A stretch of DNA of 38,704 nt, from NCBI GenBank assembly GCA_963205295.1, contig CAUJIY010000172.1, positions 1 through 38,704 of the forward strand, read 5' to 3'. Shown here piece by piece: positions 15,833 to 23,372 of this stretch. The notes under the pieces are model-generated. The model was not told the DNA's origin and did no database searches. It saw only the letters and a list, made by a program, of their open reading frames with translations. The position numbers and the translations under genes were made by a program. Numbering within the stretch: the stretch's first letter is position 1; each line of letters opens with the position of its first letter. This stretch comes from Pseudomonadota bacterium. Lineage in GTDB: Bacteria > Pseudomonadota > Gammaproteobacteria > Steroidobacterales > GCA-2729495.

Positions 15833-16342
15833 CTGTAGGAGCGACGCCAGTCGCGACCCTTTCCCGGTCGGGGCTTGCGCCCCTCCTACAGCAGCAGGGC
15901 CCGCCCCGGGTTTCTGTAGGAGCGACGCCAGTCGCGACCCTTTCCCGGTCGGGGCTTGCGCCCCCTCCTACAGCAGCAGGGCCCGCCCCGGGTTTCTGTG
16001 GGAGCGACGCCAGTCGCGACCCTTTCCCGGTCGGGGCTTACGCCCCTCCTACAGCAGCGGGGTCCGCCCTGGGTTTCTGTAGAAGCGACGCCAGTCGCGA
16101 CTCTTCCCGGTCGGGGCTTGCGCCCCTCCTACAGCAGCAGGGCCCGCCCCGGGTTTCTGTGGGAGCGACGCCAGTCGCGACTCTCCCCCGTCGGGGCTTG
16201 CGCCCCTCCCACAGCAGCCGGGTCCGCCCCGGGTTTCTGTAGGAGCGACGCCAGTCGCGACTCTTCCCGGTCGGGGCTTGCGCCCCTCCCACAGCAGAAG
16301 GGGCAGCTCCGACGGTTCTGTGGGAGCAGCGCGAGCCGCGAC
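15833..16342. repeat. Tandem array of six REP-like palindromic units plus a divergent half unit
   Basis: Units lie at 15833-15891, 15914-15973, 15996-16054, 16077-16134, 16157-16214 and 16237-16294, with a diverged left half at 16318-16342; the period is 80-82 bp. Each unit begins CTGTAGGAG and ends CTCCTACAG (a 9-bp outer stem). Inside are two small hairpins, GCGAC-GCCA-GTCGC and GGGGC-TTGC-GCCCC. The roughly 22-bp linkers are nearly identical (CAGCAGGGCCCGCCCCGGGT in outline). The array fills the 536-bp gap between two convergent genes (DUF4397 and the glutaredoxin fusion). Open frames across it encode only repeated low-complexity peptides. No REP-associated transposase is in the window. 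Confidence 0.92.
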
Positions 16343-16353
16343 CGGACTGCCGT

Positions 16354-17280
16354 TCAGTACCGCCGCACCGACGGATCCACATCCCGCGCCCAGGCGTCGA
16401 TGCCGCCGGTGAGGTTGTGCACGTTGCGATAGCCCTTGCGCCGCAGGTACTCGGCGGCCTGCTGGCTGCGACTGCCCTTGTGGCAGCAGAACACGATGAG
16501 CGTATCGCGTGACAGGCTGTCGAGGTGCCGGTCGGTTTCCTCGTCCCAGCCCCGGGCCCCGGGGATGCAGGCGATCTCCCGCTCGTCGGGACCGCGCACG
16601 TCGATGAGTTCGAATTTCTCGCCGGCGTCGCGTCGCGCCTTGAGTTCGGTCACGCCCATCTGCCCCACCGGCGGCGGGGCATTCGGATTGTCGAAGACGA
16701 AATGCGTGCCCTGCATCGACTCGTCGAGGCCAATGCGCAGGCCGTCGGCGCGGCTCGCGGTCCAGGGATCCATGTAGAGATCGATGTCGCCGGCGGTCGT
16801 GTAGAGTTCCGCGCCGGTGAGCGGCGCGAGGTTCAGGGTGTGCTGCCAGCCGGCATCGATGCGCAGGTGAATGGCCATGCCCTCGCGCTGGTCGCGGGCG
16901 CTGCGCATGATCGTCGCGGCGGTGTCGCCCACCGCGATGCGCGGAGTCGTGTCCTGTGGCGCGTCGATGCCGAGCGCCTGTGCGAGTTCGCCGGAAGCGA
17001 ACATTTCGAGCACGATGTCGCTGCCGCCGATGAGTTCGCCGGCGACGTAGAGCTGCGGGATCGTCGGCCAGTTGCCGTAGACCTTGATGCCTTCGCGGAT
17101 CTCCGGGTGGTCGAGCACGTTGATGTGCAGGTAGTCGGCGAGCAGCATGTCGAGGGCCGCCACGGTCTTGGCCGAGAAGCCGCACTGCGGCTGCTGGCGG
17201 TGGCCCTTCATGAACAGCACCACGCGGTTGTTGCGCAGCACGTCGTCGATGATCTCGCGGGTCTGGGTATCCAGGCTCAT
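16354..17280 (-). CDS. Monothiol glutaredoxin / degenerate A-type / rhodanese fusion protein
   Basis: A 308-residue three-domain protein. Residues 1-105 are a Grx4-type monothiol glutaredoxin with CGFS at 33-36 and the WPTIPQLYVAGELIGGSDI glutathione/Fe-S segment; such domains bind and transfer [2Fe-2S] clusters. Residues about 112-202 have the fold signature of A-type carriers (DIDLYMDPWTASRADGLRIG, then FVFDNPNAP), but all three cluster-binding cysteines are absent. Residues about 208-308 are a rhodanese with the CHKGSR active loop (C266). It begins 50 bp after iscA on the same strand, which supports a role in Fe-S cluster or sulfur delivery. The start at 17280 gives the full CGFS domain; the ribosome site is weak (GCGAGA). 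Confidence 0.88.
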   Translation of the reverse strand: MSLDTQTREIIDDVLRNNRVVLFMKGHRQQPQCGFSAKTVAALDMLLADYLHINVLDHPEIREGIKVYGNWPTIPQLYVAGELIGGSDIVLEMFASGELAQALGIDAPQDTTPRIAVGDTAATIMRSARDQREGMAIHLRIDAGWQHTLNLAPLTGAELYTTAGDIDLYMDPWTASRADGLRIGLDESMQGTHFVFDNPNAPPPVGQMGVTELKARRDAGEKFELIDVRGPDEREIACIPGARGWDEETDRHLDSLSRDTLIVFCCHKGSRSQQAAEYLRRKGYRNVHNLTGGIDAWARDVDPSVRRY

Positions 17281-17330
17281 GATCGGTCTCGCTGGGGGTG
17301 GAGGGCGCGCCACCGGCACGCCAGTGGTGG

Positions 17331-17657
17331 TCACTGCACGCTGAAGCTTTCGCCGCAGCCGCACTGGCCCGTGGCGTTGGGGTTGTCGAAGGCGAACTTC
17401 TCGTTGAGCCCGTCGCGCACGTAGTCGATGCGGGCGCCGTCGAGCAGCGGCAGGTGCTCGGCGGCGACGACGATCGGCACGCCGTCGGCGTCGAGCACGA
17501 CGTCGCCCTCACGCACCGCATCGGCGAACTCGACGGTGTAGCCGAGGCCCGAGCAGCCGGTGCGCCGCACGCCGAGGCGCAGGCCGACGGCCTGTCGCTC
17601 ACGGGCGAGGTAGTCGCGCACACGGCTCGCGGCTTTCGGGGTCAGGCTGATGCTCAT
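17331..17657 (-). CDS. iscA: Iron-sulfur cluster assembly protein IscA
   Basis: A 108-residue A-type carrier with the three conserved cysteines C35 (RTGCSGLGY), C99 and C101 (GQCGCGESFSVQ). The NEKFAFDNPNA segment is closest to IscA. It accepts Fe-S clusters from a scaffold such as IscU and hands them to target proteins. The ATG at 17657 has AGGA eight bases upstream. Neither iscR, iscS nor iscU is next to it, so this copy lies outside a normal isc operon; instead it precedes the glutaredoxin fusion and is divergent from a MarR-type regulator. Confidence 0.93.
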   Translation of the reverse strand: MSISLTPKAASRVRDYLARERQAVGLRLGVRRTGCSGLGYTVEFADAVREGDVVLDADGVPIVVAAEHLPLLDGARIDYVRDGLNEKFAFDNPNATGQCGCGESFSVQ

Positions 17658-17685
17658 GGCTGTCTATCCTGGTTTCGTCTCAAAA

Positions 17686-17700
17686 CCATCTGCCAGATGG
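17686..17700. promoter_or_regulatory. Perfect 15-bp palindrome between iscA and the MarR-type gene, candidate operator
   Basis: CCATCTGCCAGATGG has seven paired bases around a central C. It lies 29 bp upstream of the iscA start and 52 bp upstream of the regulator ATG at 17752. A minus-strand TTGACA (17717-17722) upstream of iscA would place the iscA -10 region inside this palindrome. The size and symmetry fit a MarR-family dimer site. Confidence 0.6.
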
Positions 17701-17715
17701 GGGTCGTCACGTAAA

Positions 17716-17744
17716 TTGTCAATGATTTTCGGCTCCGATACCAT
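17716..17744 (+). promoter_or_regulatory. Candidate promoter of the MarR-type regulator, giving a leaderless message
   Basis: TTGTCA (17716-17721), a 17-bp spacer and TACCAT (17739-17744), five and four of six consensus matches. Transcription would start about at the ATG (17752). This agrees with the absence of a ribosome binding site before that ATG. The -35 overlaps the minus-strand TTGACA (17717-17722) assigned to iscA. Confidence 0.4.
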
Positions 17745-17755
17745 CTTTCCCATGG
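17741..17755. promoter_or_regulatory. Degenerate second copy of the palindrome over the regulator start
   Basis: CCATCTTTCCCATGG matches the 15-bp palindrome at 17686-17700 at 11 of 15 positions, keeping CCATCT on the left and ATGG on the right. The two left arms are 55 bp apart, about five helical turns. It covers the putative -10 and the ATG at 17752, so binding would repress the regulator's own gene. Confidence 0.4.
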
Positions 17756-18327
17756 GCAAGACGCGGGTCACGAGCGAGAGACGGGTCGCGGAACTCGCGC
17801 TGCAGGTCGGCAGGGCAGTCTACGGCGAGAGTTCGGCGGCAGGACTGACGCCGGCGCAGTGGATGGCCCTGCGCTTCTTCGCCCGCGCCAACCGCTTCTC
17901 GCGCACCATCTCGGCCTTCGCGGATTTCCACGCCACCACCCGCGGTACCGCTTCACAGACGGTGAAAAGCCTCGTCGCGCGCGGCTTTCTCACCCGCACC
18001 CGTTCGGCGCGCGACGGGCGCAGCGCCACCTTCGACCTCACCGCCAGGGGGCGGCGCACGCTCGCGGCCGACCCGTTCGAGGCCGTGGTACGTGCTGCCC
18101 TGCACCTGAGCCCGGCGCAGCGCGATCGCACGGCCAGCGGCCTGCGCGGCATCCTGCGTGAGCTGGCGGTGGAGCGCGACCGGCCCGCGCCGGCGCTGTG
18201 CAACCTGTGCGGACACCTGTCGGCGAACGGCGCGCAGGGCTTCACCTGCCGCCTGATGCGTGAGCCGCTGAGCGCCGCCGAGCTCGAGCAGCTCTGCGTG
18301 CACTGCCTGCAGTGCAGGGCGACCTGA
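17752..18327 (+). CDS. MarR-type transcriptional regulator with a six-cysteine C-terminal cluster
   Basis: A 191-residue protein. Residues about 10-110 are a MarR winged helix: LTPAQWMALRFF, a recognition helix in TTRGTASQTVKSLVARGFL, and a wing in RSARDGRSATFDLTARG. After a linking helix, the last 42 residues carry six cysteines as C-x2-C-x12-C-x15-C-x2-C-x2-C (150, 153, 166, 182, 185, 188), able to bind a metal or an Fe-S cluster. It is divergent from iscA, with candidate operators between. ATG 17752 has no ribosome site and may be leaderless; an in-frame ATG at 17722 would add ten residues. My inference: a regulator of this Fe-S block sensing metal, cluster or redox state. Confidence 0.82.
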   Translation: MGKTRVTSERRVAELALQVGRAVYGESSAAGLTPAQWMALRFFARANRFSRTISAFADFHATTRGTASQTVKSLVARGFLTRTRSARDGRSATFDLTARGRRTLAADPFEAVVRAALHLSPAQRDRTASGLRGILRELAVERDRPAPALCNLCGHLSANGAQGFTCRLMREPLSAAELEQLCVHCLQCRAT

Positions 18328-18352
18328 GCCGCTGGCCGGCTGGCGCCGGGCG

Positions 18353-18715
18353 TCAGGCGGAGAACGAGGAACCGCAGCCGCAGGTCGTCGCGGCGTTGGG
18401 GTTGCGGATCACGAAACGGGCGCCCTCGAGGTCTTCCTTGTAATCTATCTCGGCGCCGGCCAGGTACTGGAAGCTCATGGGGTCGATCAGCAGCGTCACG
18501 CCCTGGTTCTCGACGTGGGTGTCGCCGTCCTCGGATTTCTCGTCGAACGTGAAGCCGTACTGGAAACCCGAGCAGCCGCCGCCGGAGATGAACACGCGCA
18601 GCTTGAGGTTCGGGTTGCCCTCGTCCTGGATCAGCTGCGAGACCTTGAGGGCCGCGGCGTTGGTGAAGACGAGGCCGGGAGGGCCCATGGTGCTGTCGAT
18701 GGCGGAAGTGGTCAT
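18353..18715 (-). CDS. erpA: Iron-sulfur cluster insertion protein ErpA
   Basis: A 120-residue A-type carrier with C48 ([12 protein letters not shown]) and C112 and C114 ([11 protein letters not shown]). The sequence [20 protein letters not shown] and the [31 protein letters not shown] segment are diagnostic of ErpA and not IscA. It delivers clusters to essential apo-proteins, including isoprenoid synthesis enzymes, and is usually needed for respiration. It ends 25 bp after the MarR-type gene in convergent orientation and is divergent from the NahK-like kinase gene. A minus-strand TTGACA lies at 18747-18752, but its -10 is unclear. Confidence 0.95.
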   Translation of the reverse strand: MTTSAIDSTMGPPGLVFTNAAALKVSQLIQDEGNPNLKLRVFISGGGCSGFQYGFTFDEKSEDGDTHVENQGVTLLIDPMSFQYLAGAEIDYKEDLEGARFVIRNPNAATTCGCGSSFSA

Positions 18716-18769
18716 GGGCGATAGTTTCGGCGGCGGCCGCGGCGCCTGTCAAGGAAGTTTCGTTCCGAC

Positions 18770-18775
18770 ACTATA
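18770..18775 (-). promoter_or_regulatory. Candidate -10 box upstream of erpA
   Basis: TATAGT on the minus strand (five of six consensus), 54 bp before the erpA start. Its -35 region would fall inside the first codons of the divergent kinase gene and is not convincing. A separate TTGACA lies at 18747-18752 on the same strand. One of the two is probably part of the erpA promoter. Confidence 0.3.
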
Positions 18776-18787
18776 CCGGGGGCGGCG

Positions 18788-19849
18788 ATGACCGCTCCGG
18801 AGCCAGCCGGCGCGCCGCCGGGCCTCGGGGAGGCCCTGCTGGCCTGGGGTGCCGCCACCGCCGCCGTGCACCCGCTCGGGGCCGGGCTCATCAACCAGAC
18901 CTTCGCGGTGACGGACCCGGTACGCGGGCGCTTCGTGCTGCAGCGGCTGCACCCGGTGTTCCGCGCCGAGGTCAACGAGGACATCGACGCCGTGACGCGG
19001 CACCTCGAAGCGCGCGGCGAGGTCACGCCGCGGCTGCTGCCGACGCTGGCCGGCGAACTCTGGAGCGAGGCCGGGGGCGGGGTCTGGCGCGCGCTGAGCT
19101 GGGTCGACGGCGTCGGCCTGGACCGGCTCGAACACCCGACACAGGCAGCCGAAGCTGGCGCGGCGCTGGCCCGCTTCCATCGCGCCGTGAGCGACCTCGG
19201 CCACGAGTTCCGCAGTGTGCGCTCCGGTGTGCACGACACCGCCCGTCACCTCGCCAACCTGCGCCAGGCGCTGGTGACACACCGCCAGCACCGATGCTTC
19301 GCGGCAGTCGAGCCGCTGGCCCGCGTGATCCTGTCCGCGGCCGAGCAGCTGCCACCGTTGCCGGTCGTGCCCGAGCGTATCGTGCACGGTGATCCGAAAC
19401 TCAACAACATCCTGTTCACGCACGACCACGTCCGCGCGATCTGCCTGATCGACCTCGACACGCTGTCGCGCATGGCCCTGCCGCTCGAACTCGGCGATGC
19501 GCTGCGCTCCTGGTGCAACCCGGCGGGGGAGGACCGCAGCCGCGCCTGGTTCTCGCTCGAACTGTTCGCGGCCGGTGTCGCCGGCTATGCGCGCGGCGCG
19601 GGCGGCTGGATCACTCCGCCCGAATGGCGCTCGATCGTCACCGCCACGCAGACCATCTACATCGAACTCGCTGCGCGTTTCTGCGCCGATGCCCTCAACG
19701 AAAGCTACTTCGGCTGGAATCCGCATGAGTTCCCGACCCGCAGCGAGCACAACCAGGTGCGCGCCGCGAGCCAGCTGCAGGCGGCCCGTTCGCTCGCCGA
19801 GCAGCGCGAAGCGGCCGAGGCAGCCGTGGTTGCCGCCTTCGCCGGCTGA
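18788..19849 (+). CDS. APH/choline-kinase fold phosphotransferase, NahK-like
   Basis: A 353-residue small-molecule kinase. The N-lobe has GAGLINQTFAV and FVLQRLHP. The catalytic loop is HGDPKLNNILF (H200, D202) and the metal-binding motif LIDLDTLSR. This combination, with LELGDALRS after it, resembles N-acetylhexosamine 1-kinases and related sugar kinases more than antibiotic-modifying APHs. The substrate is not settled by sequence. The gene is divergent from erpA (72-bp gap) and followed 70 bp later by the indolepyruvate oxidoreductase gene on the same strand. Confidence 0.83.
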   Translation: MTAPEPAGAPPGLGEALLAWGAATAAVHPLGAGLINQTFAVTDPVRGRFVLQRLHPVFRAEVNEDIDAVTRHLEARGEVTPRLLPTLAGELWSEAGGGVWRALSWVDGVGLDRLEHPTQAAEAGAALARFHRAVSDLGHEFRSVRSGVHDTARHLANLRQALVTHRQHRCFAAVEPLARVILSAAEQLPPLPVVPERIVHGDPKLNNILFTHDHVRAICLIDLDTLSRMALPLELGDALRSWCNPAGEDRSRAWFSLELFAAGVAGYARGAGGWITPPEWRSIVTATQTIYIELAARFCADALNESYFGWNPHEFPTRSEHNQVRAASQLQAARSLAEQREAAEAAVVAAFAG

Positions 19850-19919
19850 AGCGACATGTCCGGCGGCGTCGAGTAATCTAGCGGCTCGGCCAGGCTGTCA
19901 GCGGACGGGGTCGCGCACG

Positions 19920-22900
19920 ATGGACGCGAAGGCCAGTCTCGACGACAAGTACACCCGCACCTCGGGCACGATCTACCTGTCGGGCCTGCAGGCGCTGGTG
20001 CGCCTGCTGCTGGTGCAGCGCCAGCGCGACGTCGCCGCCGGGCTGAACACCGCCGGGTTCGTCTCGGGCTACCGCGGTTCGCCACTCGGCGGGCTCGACC
20101 AGCAGCTGTGGCGTGCTGCATCCCACCTCGAAGCGCACCACGTGCGCTTCCAGCCCGGTGTGAACGAGGATCTCGCGGCCACGGCGATCTGGGGCAGTCA
20201 GCAGGCGAACCTGTTCCCGGGAGCGCGCTACGACGGGGTCTTCGGCCTCTGGTACGGTAAGGGCCCGGGCGTGGACCGCAGCGGCGACGTGCTCCGCCAC
20301 GCCAACGCCTCGGGGACCTCACGCCACGGTGGCGTGCTCGCCGTCGCCGGCGACGACCACGCGGCGCGTTCCTCCACCCTGCCGCACCAGAGCGAGCACG
20401 TCTTCACGGCGGTGATGATGCCGGTGCTGCACCCGGCCGGCGTGCAGGACCTGCTCGACTTCGGCATTCTCGGCTGGGCGATGTCGCGCTACAGCGGTTG
20501 CTGGGTGGCGCTGAAGGCCACCGCGGAGCTGCTCGATTCCTCGGCCACCGTCGATGCCGACCCGGCGCGGGTGCAGCTGGTGCAGCCGGACGGTTTCGCC
20601 ATGCCGCCTGACGGCCTGGCCACGCGCTGGCCGGACTGGCCGCTGCAGCAGGAGGCGCGGCTGCAGCGCCACAAGGTCTACGCGGCGCTCGCCTTCGCTG
20701 CGGCCAACGGCATCGACCGCGTCGTGATCGACAGCCCGAAGCCGCGCATCGGCATCGTCACCACCGGCAAGAGCTACCTCGACGTGCGCCAGGCGCTCGA
20801 CGACCTCGGCATCGACGCGCGCGTGGCTGCGGAGATCGGCCTGCGCGTCTACAAGGTCGGGATGCCCTGGCCGCTCGAGGGCAACGGCGTGCGCGCTTTC
20901 GCCCGCGGGCTCGAGGAGGTGCTGGTGGTCGAGGAGAAGCGCGCGGTGATCGAGCTGCAGCTCAAGGCGCAGCTGTTCAACTGGGACAGCACCGAGCGCC
21001 CGCGCGTCGTCGGCAAGTTCGACGAGACCGGTGCGTGGCTGCTGCCGGCTGCCGGCGAGCTCACCGCGGGACTGGTCGCGCAGGTGATCGCGGCGCGGCT
21101 GCAACCGTTCTTCCGCAGCGAGGCGGTCAGCCGGCGGGTGGCGACGGTGGCGCGCGCCGAGCAGCCGGCGGCGGCCGATCCAGCCGCGCTCGGCCGGCTG
21201 CCGTATTTCTGCTCGGGATGCCCGCACAACACCTCCACGCGCGTGCCCGCGGGCAGTCGCGCCATGGCCGGCATTGGCTGCCACTACATGGCGCTGTGGA
21301 TGGACCGCAGCACGGCGACCTTCACGCAGATGGGCGGGGAGGGCGCGGCCTGGATCGGCCAGGCGCCGTTCACCGCCACGCCGCACGTGTTCCAGAACAT
21401 GGGCGATGGCACGTATTTCCACTCGGGGCTGCTCGCGATCCGCGCCGCCGTGGCCGCCGGGGTCAATATCACCTACAAGCTGCTGTTCAACGACGCGGTC
21501 GCGATGACCGGTGGCCAGCCCGTCGATGGCGATCTCACCGTGGCGCAGGCGGCCCAGCAGCTCGCCGGCGAAGGCGTGGCGCGCATCGTCGTGGTGGGCG
21601 ACCACGACTACGACCGCGACGAACGCCGCGGTTTTCCCGCCGGAGTCGGCTTCCACCACCGTCACGAACTCGACCGGCTGCAGCGCGAGCTGCGCGAGGT
21701 GCCGGGCGTGACGGTGCTGATCTACCAGCAGATGTGCGCGGCCGAGAAGCGCCGCCGGCGCAAGCGCGGGCGGCTCCCCGACCCGGCCAAGCGCGTGTTC
21801 ATCAACGAACTCGTCTGCGAGGGCTGCGGCGACTGCAGCACGCGCTCGAACTGCCTGTCCGTGGTGCCGGTGGAAACCGAGTTCGGCCGCAAGCGCGCCA
21901 TCAACCAGGACAGCTGCAACAAGGACTGGTCCTGCCTCGACGGCTTCTGCCCGAGCTTCGTCACCGTGCATGGCGGCGAACTCGCCCGGCCCGAACCGGT
22001 CGCGGCCGACACCTCAGCCCTGCCAGCGCCGCGGCTGCCCGAACTCACCGGTGCCTGGGGCCTGGTCATCGCCGGCATCGGCGGCACCGGGGTGGTGACG
22101 CTGAGCGCCGTGCTCGGCACGGCGGCGCACCTCGAGGGCCGCTTCGCCACCACCATCGACCAGACCGGGCTCGCGCAGAAGTTCGGCGCCGTACTCAGCT
22201 ACGTGCGCATCGGGGCGAGTGCCGACGTGGTGCACGCGCCGCGCATCCCCGCCGGCGATGCCGACCTGCTGCTCGCCGGCGACCTGCTGGTCGGCGGCGG
22301 CAGCGAAGCGCTCGGCAAGCTGTCGATTGCCCGCAGCAGCGCCGTGGTCAACACCGACGTGGACATGCCCGCCGCCTTCATCCGCGCACCCGACCTGCAG
22401 CTGCCGGAGTGCGCCCTGCGCGAAGGCATCGAGAATGCCGTGCGCCCCGGGTCGGCGTGGTTCCTGCAGGCCGCACACCTTGCGCAGGCGCTCGCCGGCG
22501 ATACGATCACGACCAACTTCCTGCTGCTCGGCTACGCCTGGCAGCGCGGCCTGGTGCCGATCGGCGAGGCGGCCATCCTCGGGGCCATCGACCTCAACGG
22601 CGTGGCTCCGGCGCGCAATCGCGCCGCCTTCGCCTGGGGGCGGCTCGCCGCGCACGATCTGCACGCGGCGCAGGCTGCCGCCGGCCTCGAGGTGGTGCCG
22701 GTCGCCCAGGGCCTGAAAGCGCTCGTTGCCCGGCGTGCCGGTTTTCTCGCCGCCTACCAGGACGACGACTACGCCCACCGCTACGAGAGCCTCGTGCGCC
22801 TGGTCGAGGAACGCGAGCTGCAGCGCGCCGGCGCCGGCCACCAGGAACTCGCACTGGCGGTGGCGCGCAGCTACTTCCGCCTGCTCGCCTACAAGGACGA

Positions 22901-23372
22901 GTACGAGGTCGCGCGCCTGCTCACCGAGCCGGCGTTCCTCGCCGGGCTGCGGGAGCGGTTGCCGGGCAGCTCACGGCTGCACTTCCACCTGGCGCCACCG
23001 CTCGTCGCGCGCCCGGATCCGCTGACCGGGCGGCCGGCGAAGCGCGAGTTCGGTTCCTGGCTGCTGCCGGTGCTGCGCGTACTGGCGCGCCTGCGCTTCC
23101 TGCGCGGCACGCCGTTCGATCCCTTCGGCTACAGTGCCGACCGGCGCCTGGATCGCGACCTCGTCGCCACTTACGAGCGGCTGGTCGAAGAGCTGCTCGG
23201 CGACCTGGCTCTGGCCAACCACGCGCTGGCGGTGCGCATCGCGGCGTTACCCGAGGAGGTGCGCGGCTACGGGCCGGTCAAGGCGGCTGCTGCCGCGCGT
23301 TTCAGCGCTGCCGTGCCGGCGCTGCTGCAGCAGTATCACCAGCTCTCGGCTTCGATCACGCCGGCGCGGTAG
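19920..23372 (+). CDS. Indolepyruvate ferredoxin oxidoreductase family protein (single-chain)
   Basis: A 1150-residue fusion enzyme with normal length for the single-chain family. The N-terminal third is the IorA/KorA-like pyrimidine domain (VSGYRGSPLGGLDQQLW). A TPP-binding region follows (GIGCHYMALWM ... MGGEGAAWIGQ). Residues about 628-680 hold the Fe-S cysteines (CEGCGDCSTRSNC ... CNKDWSCLDGFCP). The gamma-type domain begins at about 713 (IAGIGGTGVVTLSAVLG). The enzyme oxidatively decarboxylates arylpyruvates from aromatic amino acids to acyl-CoA, using CoA and ferredoxin. The start at 19920 follows from the conserved N-terminus; the ribosome site is poor. The last 37 bp overlap the convergent MFS gene. 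Confidence 0.93.
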   Translation: MDAKASLDDKYTRTSGTIYLSGLQALVRLLLVQRQRDVAAGLNTAGFVSGYRGSPLGGLDQQLWRAASHLEAHHVRFQPGVNEDLAATAIWGSQQANLFPGARYDGVFGLWYGKGPGVDRSGDVLRHANASGTSRHGGVLAVAGDDHAARSSTLPHQSEHVFTAVMMPVLHPAGVQDLLDFGILGWAMSRYSGCWVALKATAELLDSSATVDADPARVQLVQPDGFAMPPDGLATRWPDWPLQQEARLQRHKVYAALAFAAANGIDRVVIDSPKPRIGIVTTGKSYLDVRQALDDLGIDARVAAEIGLRVYKVGMPWPLEGNGVRAFARGLEEVLVVEEKRAVIELQLKAQLFNWDSTERPRVVGKFDETGAWLLPAAGELTAGLVAQVIAARLQPFFRSEAVSRRVATVARAEQPAAADPAALGRLPYFCSGCPHNTSTRVPAGSRAMAGIGCHYMALWMDRSTATFTQMGGEGAAWIGQAPFTATPHVFQNMGDGTYFHSGLLAIRAAVAAGVNITYKLLFNDAVAMTGGQPVDGDLTVAQAAQQLAGEGVARIVVVGDHDYDRDERRGFPAGVGFHHRHELDRLQRELREVPGVTVLIYQQMCAAEKRRRRKRGRLPDPAKRVFINELVCEGCGDCSTRSNCLSVVPVETEFGRKRAINQDSCNKDWSCLDGFCPSFVTVHGGELARPEPVAADTSALPAPRLPELTGAWGLVIAGIGGTGVVTLSAVLGTAAHLEGRFATTIDQTGLAQKFGAVLSYVRIGASADVVHAPRIPAGDADLLLAGDLLVGGGSEALGKLSIARSSAVVNTDVDMPAAFIRAPDLQLPECALREGIENAVRPGSAWFLQAAHLAQALAGDTITTNFLLLGYAWQRGLVPIGEAAILGAIDLNGVAPARNRAAFAWGRLAAHDLHAAQAAAGLEVVPVAQGLKALVARRAGFLAAYQDDDYAHRYESLVRLVEERELQRAGAGHQELALAVARSYFRLLAYKDEYEVARLLTEPAFLAGLRERLPGSSRLHFHLAPPLVARPDPLTGRPAKREFGSWLLPVLRVLARLRFLRGTPFDPFGYSADRRLDRDLVATYERLVEELLGDLALANHALAVRIAALPEEVRGYGPVKAAAAARFSAAVPALLQQYHQLSASITPAR

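Noticed and set aside
15833-16342. CRISPR array
   Set aside because: The segments between repeats are nearly identical to each other, each repeat is a composite palindrome of about 59 bp, and there are no cas genes.
15747-16432. Open reading frames on both strands across the repeat array, encoding repeated Arg/Ser/Pro-rich peptides
   Set aside because: They are produced by the 80-82 bp repeats themselves, have no ribosome binding sites, and the period is not a constant multiple of three.
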